DNA of 64,000 nucleotides from NCBI GenBank assembly GCA_030681515.1, contig JAUXSE010000045.1, positions 1 to 64,000 on the forward strand. Reading direction: 5' to 3'. This document shows positions 59,805-64,000 of this stretch, one piece after another. Position 1 is the first letter of the stretch, and each line of letters opens with the position of its first letter. A program made the translations under genes and the position numbers. The DNA is from Geothrix sp. GTDB taxonomy: Bacteria > Acidobacteriota > Holophagae > Holophagales > Holophagaceae. The notes below the pieces were generated by a model, which worked only from the letters and a program-made list of their open reading frames with translations, had not been told where the DNA came from and ran no database searches.

Positions 59805-60395
59805 TCAGTTCCGCAGCTCGATGGCCAGCAGGAACCGGTCGCCGGAGGAGAGGCGCTCTTTCACCTGGGTGAAGTTCAGATCAAAGGTCTCGGTTTCGCC
59901 GGGCTTGATGGTGCCGACCTTGGTGCCGCCGGAGGCCACGCCCAGCAGGCGTCCATCCTTGTCGAGCACCGCCACGGCGAAGCCCGGAACCTTGGGGTAC
60001 TTCCCGGTGTTGGTGACCTCGACCTGGGCCCGGGTGCCGAACTCGGCGCCCTTGAACAGGTTGAAGAACCCCGCCTGCACGATGCGCTTGTTGAAGAAGA
60101 TGCTGCTCACCTTCAGGCCATCCAGGCTGATGGACAGGGGGAGGGTGCGGTCCCAGGCGAAGGCGTGGCTTTCGGAGTAGAAGGAAAGCGGAGCCCCGGG
60201 GAGGGAGGCGGGGGCCTGGGTGGCCGTTGGCGTCGGTGTCGGTGCCGGTGCCGGTTTGGGGGGTGCGGGAGCGGCGGCCGGAGCCGGGGCCTGGACCGGG
60301 ACCGGGGCTTCCGCGGTCGGGAGCGGAATCTGGAGGGGGGGTTCCTGGGCCAGGCCAAGGGTGGCGAGGAGGAGGAGGGTCGGGGTCCGCATCAT
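59805..60395 (-). CDS. Exported hypothetical protein with Pro/Ala-rich linker
   Basis: A 196-residue protein with a signal peptide ([17 protein letters not shown]). A Pro/Ala/Thr low-complexity linker spans about residues 18-66. A beta-rich C-terminal domain follows (VSSIFFNKRIVQAGFFNLFKGAEFGTRAQVEVTNTGKYPKVPGFAVAVLDKDGRLLG), resembling a FxLYD-like or Ig-like domain. Function is unknown. It overlaps the upstream zinc-ribbon gene by ATGA and is presumably co-expressed. Confidence 0.78.
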   Translation of the reverse strand: MMRTPTLLLLATLGLAQEPPLQIPLPTAEAPVPVQAPAPAAAPAPPKPAPAPTPTPTATQAPASLPGAPLSFYSESHAFAWDRTLPLSISLDGLKVSSIFFNKRIVQAGFFNLFKGAEFGTRAQVEVTNTGKYPKVPGFAVAVLDKDGRLLGVASGGTKVGTIKPGETETFDLNFTQVKERLSSGDRFLLAIELRN

Positions 60396-61618
60396 CCGTT
60401 CTTCCCGAACAGGCCGCCGAAGAGGCTCTTCTTGGAGGCGAACTCGCCGCTGCCGGAATCCAGGCTGGGCGCGCCACCGCTGCGTTCCCGGCGGAGGCGC
60501 TCGAAGACCGGGCGCAGGCCCGGCACCTTGTGGGCCTCCAGCCAGTTCTCACTCTGCTGCCGGGCCACCAGATGATTCTCAAGGATGCGTCCCTCTTCCA
60601 CCCAGGCGATCAGCTGGGGCATGGTGAGACTCCCGTAGATCTCCTCGCCGATCTTCAGGCGCAGCAGTTCAGATCCGGCATCCGGGGCGTTGACGATGGG
60701 CGCGAAGGCCCGGGGCGCGGAGGGCGGTGCCATGCCGGCGCGCCCGTCCGGGGGCGGCACCAGGTCGGAGGCCTCCAGCGCCACGGTGGGTTCTGCGGCA
60801 GCGGCCTTCGGCATCACCCGGGCCACCAGGGCGGCCAGCATTTCCTCATGGGACAGGTGGACGGTGGAACTGGAGGGGCCGGCCAGGTCCTCGTCGGCCA
60901 GGCCCGAGTCCGTGGGACTGTCGCCCGAGGCTCCCGGGGCTCCCGGGGCCACGGGGGCGGGCGTGAGCAGGACGCCGCCCAGCGTGGATTCCAGGGCGGA
61001 CAGGGTGGCCTCCATGTCCATGGCGCTGGATTCCTGTTGGTTCTTCAGCCCGGCGGAAGCCGCGGGGGCGTTGCGGAACAGCTTGTCTATGGCGTCCCGG
61101 GCGGAGGTGTAGCCCGAGAGGGTGGTTTCGGTGATCTCGGGGGGGAAGGCGGGCATCGCGCCCATGGGTTCAGGTGGGGCCATGGGTTCAGGTGGGGCCA
61201 CGGGTTCAGGCGGGGCCACGGGTTCAATCTCGGCCACGGGTTCAATCTCGGCCACCGGTTCAATCTCGGCCACCGGTTCAGGCGGGGCCTCGGCCTTGGT
61301 CTCCGGCAGGAAGGAAGGGATTTCCACCAGCGTCTTTTCGAGGATTTCCATCTCCACTCCCTCCAGATCCCCTGGGGTCAGGGAGGGGGTGGTGACAGGG
61401 GGGTCCAGGGGAGCGTGCTGCAGTGCATCCACGTCCTCGATCATGAATCCGGCGGTGGCGCCCTGGGCCGGCAGGGCCAGCAGGCGCTGCACGATATCGC
61501 CCACTGGGAACACGCCGCCACAGGAGAAGCACCTGGCGCGGCGGAAGACCGGCTTCAACCGCTCGGGGCGAAGGCGGTAGCGGGTGGAGCAGCTCGGGCA
61601 ATGGATCGCTTCGGCCAC
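60392..61618 (-). CDS. Zinc-ribbon protein with C-terminal GYF_2-like domain
   Basis: A 408-residue protein. An MJ0042-type zinc ribbon at the N terminus ([35 protein letters not shown]) is followed by a long acidic Pro-rich region. That region contains a tandem [12 protein letters not shown] repeat (61163-61288). Near residues 320-385 is a GYF_2-like module ([53 protein letters not shown]). No signal peptide or membrane helix is clear. The GTG start at 61618 is supported by AGGAG seven bases upstream and by the family pattern starting at the zinc ribbon. It is probably a regulatory or scaffolding protein, divergent from tmk. Confidence 0.8.
   Translation of the reverse strand: MAEAIHCPSCSTRYRLRPERLKPVFRRARCFSCGGVFPVGDIVQRLLALPAQGATAGFMIEDVDALQHAPLDPPVTTPSLTPGDLEGVEMEILEKTLVEIPSFLPETKAEAPPEPVAEIEPVAEIEPVAEIEPVAPPEPVAPPEPMAPPEPMGAMPAFPPEITETTLSGYTSARDAIDKLFRNAPAASAGLKNQQESSAMDMEATLSALESTLGGVLLTPAPVAPGAPGASGDSPTDSGLADEDLAGPSSSTVHLSHEEMLAALVARVMPKAAAAEPTVALEASDLVPPPDGRAGMAPPSAPRAFAPIVNAPDAGSELLRLKIGEEIYGSLTMPQLIAWVEEGRILENHLVARQQSENWLEAHKVPGLRPVFERLRRERSGGAPSLDSGSGEFASKKSLFGGLFGKNG
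61163..61288. repeat. Seven 18-bp tandem repeats inside the zinc-ribbon gene
   Basis: Seven units of 18 bp (first unit CATGGGTTCAGGTGGGGC) encode six-residue repeats of PVAEIE and PVAPPE or PMAPPE on the minus strand. Frame is preserved, so unit number can vary without loss of the protein. Confidence 0.9.
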
Positions 61619-61721
61619 CTGGAACTCCTGGAGTTTCACGCAGGATAGCACTGTGTCCGGTACATGTCGCCCGGCCCCTGCCGCCCGGCCGGCCCGGGTA
61701 TCCTCGAACCACGGAGGTCCC

Positions 61722-62387
61722 GTGCAGGGCGTGTTCATCACCATCGAGGGCGTGGAGGGGTCCGGCAAGTCCACCCAGCTGCTGCGCCTGTCCGAGCGGC
61801 TGCGGCGCCTCGGCCTGCCCCTGGCGGTGTCGAAGGAACCCGGTGGCACGGCCCTGGGGCGCGAGCTGCGCCGCCTGCTTCTGGAGCGCCACCCCAGCGG
61901 TGAGACCTGGTGTCCGGACGCCGAGCTGCTGCTGTTCTACGCGGACCGGGCCCAGCATCTGGAGACGGTGATCCGGCCTGCGCTGGCGGAGAAGAAAATC
62001 ATGCTGGTGGACCGGTTCGAGGATTCCACCCGCGCCTACCAGGGCGCCAGCGGGGTCGGCGAATCCGCCCTGGACCGGCTCAGCGACCTGGTGCTGCGGG
62101 GGCTCCGGCCCCACCTGACCGTGATGCTCGACATGGATCCCGAGGTCTCCCTCCAGCGCGTGGAGGTGCGCAACCTGTCCCTGGGCGCCGAGTTCTCGGA
62201 GACGCGGTTCGACCAGGCCGAGCTGGACTTCCACCGGCGCGTGCGGAACCGGTTCCTGGCCATCGCGCAGAACCAACCCAACCGCGTGGTCCTGATCCCG
62301 GCCCGGGATCCGGTGGGCCAGGTGGAGGCGGCCATCTGGGCCCGGGTGGCGCCCCTGCTGCGCAGCAGCGGGTTCGGAGTGGATTGA
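61722..62387 (+). CDS. tmk: Thymidylate kinase
   Basis: A 221-residue cytosolic enzyme that phosphorylates dTMP to dTDP. The P-loop GVEGSGKST (about residues 10-18) follows the family opening FITIEG. SKEPGGTALGRELRRLLL and DRFEDSTRAYQGA are the DR(Y/F) and lid-adjacent signatures. The start is GTG 61722 with GGAGG four bases upstream. A GTG at 61731 is possible but lacks that spacing. The stop overlaps holB (TGATG), a common tmk-holB pairing. Confidence 0.95.
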   Translation: MQGVFITIEGVEGSGKSTQLLRLSERLRRLGLPLAVSKEPGGTALGRELRRLLLERHPSGETWCPDAELLLFYADRAQHLETVIRPALAEKKIMLVDRFEDSTRAYQGASGVGESALDRLSDLVLRGLRPHLTVMLDMDPEVSLQRVEVRNLSLGAEFSETRFDQAELDFHRRVRNRFLAIAQNQPNRVVLIPARDPVGQVEAAIWARVAPLLRSSGFGVD

Positions 62388-63397
62388 TGTTCAGCCCCGA
62401 TATCGCCGGCCATCAGGCCATCCGTCAGCGCCTGCTGGACCGGCTTCAGGGGGGCCGCATCCGCGGGTCACTGCTCTTCACCGGGCCCGAGGGCATCGGC
62501 AAGCGCCGGGTGGCCCTGGAACTGGCCCAGCGCGAGATCTGCTTCCGGCGCAACGCCTGCGGCCAATGCGAAGGCTGCCGGATGTTCGCGGGCGACGACC
62601 TCCCCTTCGAACTGCCGAACCTGCTGCGCATCACGCCCGAGGGCAAGGCCGGCGTGATCCGCATTGACCAGATCCGCGAGGGCCTGGACTCGACCAACCA
62701 GCCGCGCTTCAGCCGCGGCGTCATCGAGTGGGCCTCCCTGTCGCCGCCCGTGGGCTGCCATCGCTGGATCCTGGTGGAGGAGGCCCATCGCCTCAACGAA
62801 TCCAGCGGCAACATCCTGCTCAAGACGCTGGAGGAGCCGCCCCCGGACACCCACTTCATCCTCGTCACCCATCGCCCCGAGGCCCTGCTCCAGACCATCC
62901 GCAGCCGCTGCGAGCGCATCCCCTTCGCGCCCCTCCCCCCCCGGGAAGCCTGGGCCGTGGCGCAACGGAACGGATGGCAGGAGGCCGACCACGACCGCTG
63001 GTCCGCCCTGGGGGAAGGCAGCCTGCGCCTCCTGGATGAAACGGCCTTCCGCCGCGCCGAAGCCCAGGTGGAGGCCTGGATCGCCCTGATGGGGGGGCGT
63101 CCCTTCGGCGAGGCCGCCGGGCCCCTGCTGCCCGAGAAGGAATCCACCCTGGCCCAGGGGGAGCAGCTGCGGCAGCCCCTGGAACTGCTGCTGCGATTGC
63201 TGGCGGATCTGGCCCGGATGCGCGCCGGCGAGGCGCCGGCCCTGACGCCCTGGCGGGAGGCACTGGCGGCCCCGGCCGCGGCCCCCTGGGATCTGAAGGC
63301 GCCCCAGGAGGCGGCCCTGGAGGCCCTGCGGCACCTGCCCCGGAACCTCAGCCCCGAACCCCTGCTCCGGGAAGTGGCCCTGGCGTTAGGGTCGTGA
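62387..63397 (+). CDS. holB: DNA polymerase III subunit delta'
   Basis: A 336-residue clamp-loader subunit. Its AAA+ core begins GHQAIRQRLLDRLQGGRIRGSLLFTGPEGIGKRRVALELAQREIC. The zinc-binding CGQCEGCRMF follows, then the SRC motif (TIRSRCERI) that supplies an arginine finger, and the sensor region LLKTLEEPPPDTHFILVTHRPE. The Walker A-like GPEGIGKRR is modified, as is usual for delta'. The start overlaps tmk by one base. Together with tmk it is a standard replication gene pair. Confidence 0.93.
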   Translation: MFSPDIAGHQAIRQRLLDRLQGGRIRGSLLFTGPEGIGKRRVALELAQREICFRRNACGQCEGCRMFAGDDLPFELPNLLRITPEGKAGVIRIDQIREGLDSTNQPRFSRGVIEWASLSPPVGCHRWILVEEAHRLNESSGNILLKTLEEPPPDTHFILVTHRPEALLQTIRSRCERIPFAPLPPREAWAVAQRNGWQEADHDRWSALGEGSLRLLDETAFRRAEAQVEAWIALMGGRPFGEAAGPLLPEKESTLAQGEQLRQPLELLLRLLADLARMRAGEAPALTPWREALAAPAAAPWDLKAPQEAALEALRHLPRNLSPEPLLREVALALGS

Positions 63398-63431
63398 CCG
63401 CCATCACCCGTCACAGAGGTAGAATGAGTTA

Positions 63432-63447
63432 AGGAGTCACGACTCCT
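63432..63447 (+). promoter_or_regulatory. Small palindrome upstream of the YecH-like gene
   Basis: AGGAGT-CACG-ACTCCT (63432-63447) lies 15 bases upstream of the chosen start. It could be an operator or an RNA hairpin. Its role is unknown. Confidence 0.4.
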
Positions 63448-63462
63448 GAACCGGAGATGACC

Positions 63463-63705
63463 ATGTCCGAGCCCCTCGTAGGTCACCACCTCCTGAGCCT
63501 GCTGGTGGAGCAGGGCGGGGCCTGCCGCCTGGAGGACCTGCGCGCCGCCTCCGTCGCGGCCCACGGGACCGGGGCCACCTATTGCAACTGCCATGGAGAC
63601 CGCTTCGACTTCGACGGCGTGGTGGGCTTCCTGACCCGCGCCGGCAAGATCCTGGTGGAAGAAGGCCGCATCACCCTCCGCAGCCTGGAGGCTTGTCAGC
63701 ACTGA
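63463..63705 (+). CDS. YecH-family (DUF2492-like) putative metal-binding protein
   Basis: An 80-residue protein with a conserved-looking helical N terminus (GHHLLSLLVEQGGACRLEDLRAASVAAHG), then GATYCNCHGDRFDFDGVVGFLTRAGKILVEEGRITL. In YecH-type proteins this region also carries Cys and His, followed by a GxxGFLxxxGKI helix-strand. Several His and Cys residues could bind metal. ATG 63463 is chosen because GGAG precedes it by six bases. ATG 63457 would add two residues. It follows holB but a palindrome separates them. Confidence 0.65.
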   Translation: MSEPLVGHHLLSLLVEQGGACRLEDLRAASVAAHGTGATYCNCHGDRFDFDGVVGFLTRAGKILVEEGRITLRSLEACQH

Positions 63706-63713
63706 GGGCGGTC

Positions 63714-63740
63714 CTCAGTCTTCGGTCTTCAGGCTTCAGG
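63714..63740. repeat. Degenerate heptamer remnant (CTTCAGG type)
   Basis: Four degenerate seven-base units, the last two reading TTCAGGC and TTCAGGT, correspond to the reverse complement of the TGAAGCC arrays. The remnant lies between the YecH-like gene and the epimerase gene. Confidence 0.7.
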
Positions 63741-63789
63741 TGGTTCCAGGCGGGTTGAAGTAGTGGACAATGGCCACTCTGGAGTCGCC

Positions 63790-64000
63790 GTGAAACTGCT
63801 CCGCATCAACCACCTGGGCCTCGCGGCCACCGGCCTGGACGAGGCCATGGCCCGCATGGCGCGGCTCTTCGACATGGTGGCGGGCCACACCGAGGAAGTG
63901 GCCGATCAGAAGGTGAAGACGGCCTTCTTCCCCGTGGGCGAAAGCACCCTGGAATTCCTGGAGAGCACCGATCCCGAAGGCCCCATTGGCAAGTTCCTGG
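63790..64000 (+). CDS. mce: Methylmalonyl-CoA epimerase (5' part, cut by window edge)
   Basis: The first 70 codons of a vicinal-oxygen-chelate protein: LLRINHLGLAATGLDEAMARMARLFD...VADQKVKTAFFPVGESTLEFLESTDPEGPIGKFL. The N-terminal His in INHLGLA and the Glu in LEFLE match the metal-binding positions of methylmalonyl-CoA epimerase, which interconverts (2S) and (2R) forms in propionate metabolism. The GTG start has GGAG five bases upstream. The gene runs off the window. Confidence 0.88.
   Translation, partial: MKLLRINHLGLAATGLDEAMARMARLFDMVAGHTEEVADQKVKTAFFPVGESTLEFLESTDPEGPIGKFL

Overview
The window looks like chromosomal DNA from a high-GC, Gram-negative, anaerobic or respiratory bacterium. 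The evidence is an outer membrane (BamA-like barrel protein, TolC-type channels, heptose kinase HldA), a periplasmic ammonifying nitrite reductase (NrfHA), abundant translationally coupled operons, and intergenic DNA full of short heptameric arrays. Taken together, the gene set resembles Acidobacteriota of the Holophagae/Geothrix type. That placement is an inference from gene content, not a database match.

Layout. 1-8.9 kb: purC, a coupled pair of M16-fold proteins without the zinc motif, a DUF4097 protein, a thiolase, ftsE, engB and a VanZ-metallophosphoesterase fusion, with three (TGAAGCC)n arrays between them. 8.95-9.2 kb: tRNA-Gln and tRNA-Glu. 9.2-14.2 kb: a signalling cluster of two unknown proteins, two FHA-GGDEF diguanylate cyclases and a Ser/Thr kinase, interrupted by a 270-bp fold-back element. 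14.2-18.1 kb: two small unknown genes, then nrfHA and a membrane protein. 18.3-28 kb: a WYL regulator divergent from recCBD. 28-30.6 kb: an AMP-ligase-like fragment and a DUF4382 lipoprotein. 30.7-46.8 kb: two back-to-back metal-efflux operons. The first is BlaI/BlaR1-type regulators with a tripartite RND pump. The second is an ArsR-type regulator, a small Cys-rich exported protein, a second RND pump and a Zn/Cd-type P-ATPase. 46.9-54.5 kb (minus strand): methyltransferase, prs, a nuclease-like gene inside an inverted-repeat cassette, murA, a hybrid histidine kinase, lepB and a degenerate QueD-like gene. 54.7-64 kb: an EtfD-like Fe-S oxidoreductase, a BamA-like protein, Trm112-like, hldA, two secreted or zinc-ribbon proteins, tmk, holB, a YecH-like protein and the start of methylmalonyl-CoA epimerase.

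How the parts work together. The kinase and the two FHA-GGDEF proteins plausibly form a phosphothreonine-to-c-di-GMP circuit. The two efflux operons together cover export of divalent metal across both membranes. RecBCD sits opposite a WYL regulator of the type often tied to DNA damage or phage defence.

The most unusual content is non-genic. A ~70-nt repeat is inserted in frame into two unrelated efflux genes, and its two hairpins are preserved by compensatory base changes. An inverted-repeat family occurs once as a ~200-bp empty element and once as a ~655-bp element carrying a PD-(D/E)XK-like gene. A 270-bp element with 20-bp terminal inverted repeats exactly fills an intergenic gap and carries its own ribosome-binding site and ORF, whose stop overlaps a start codon of the next gene.
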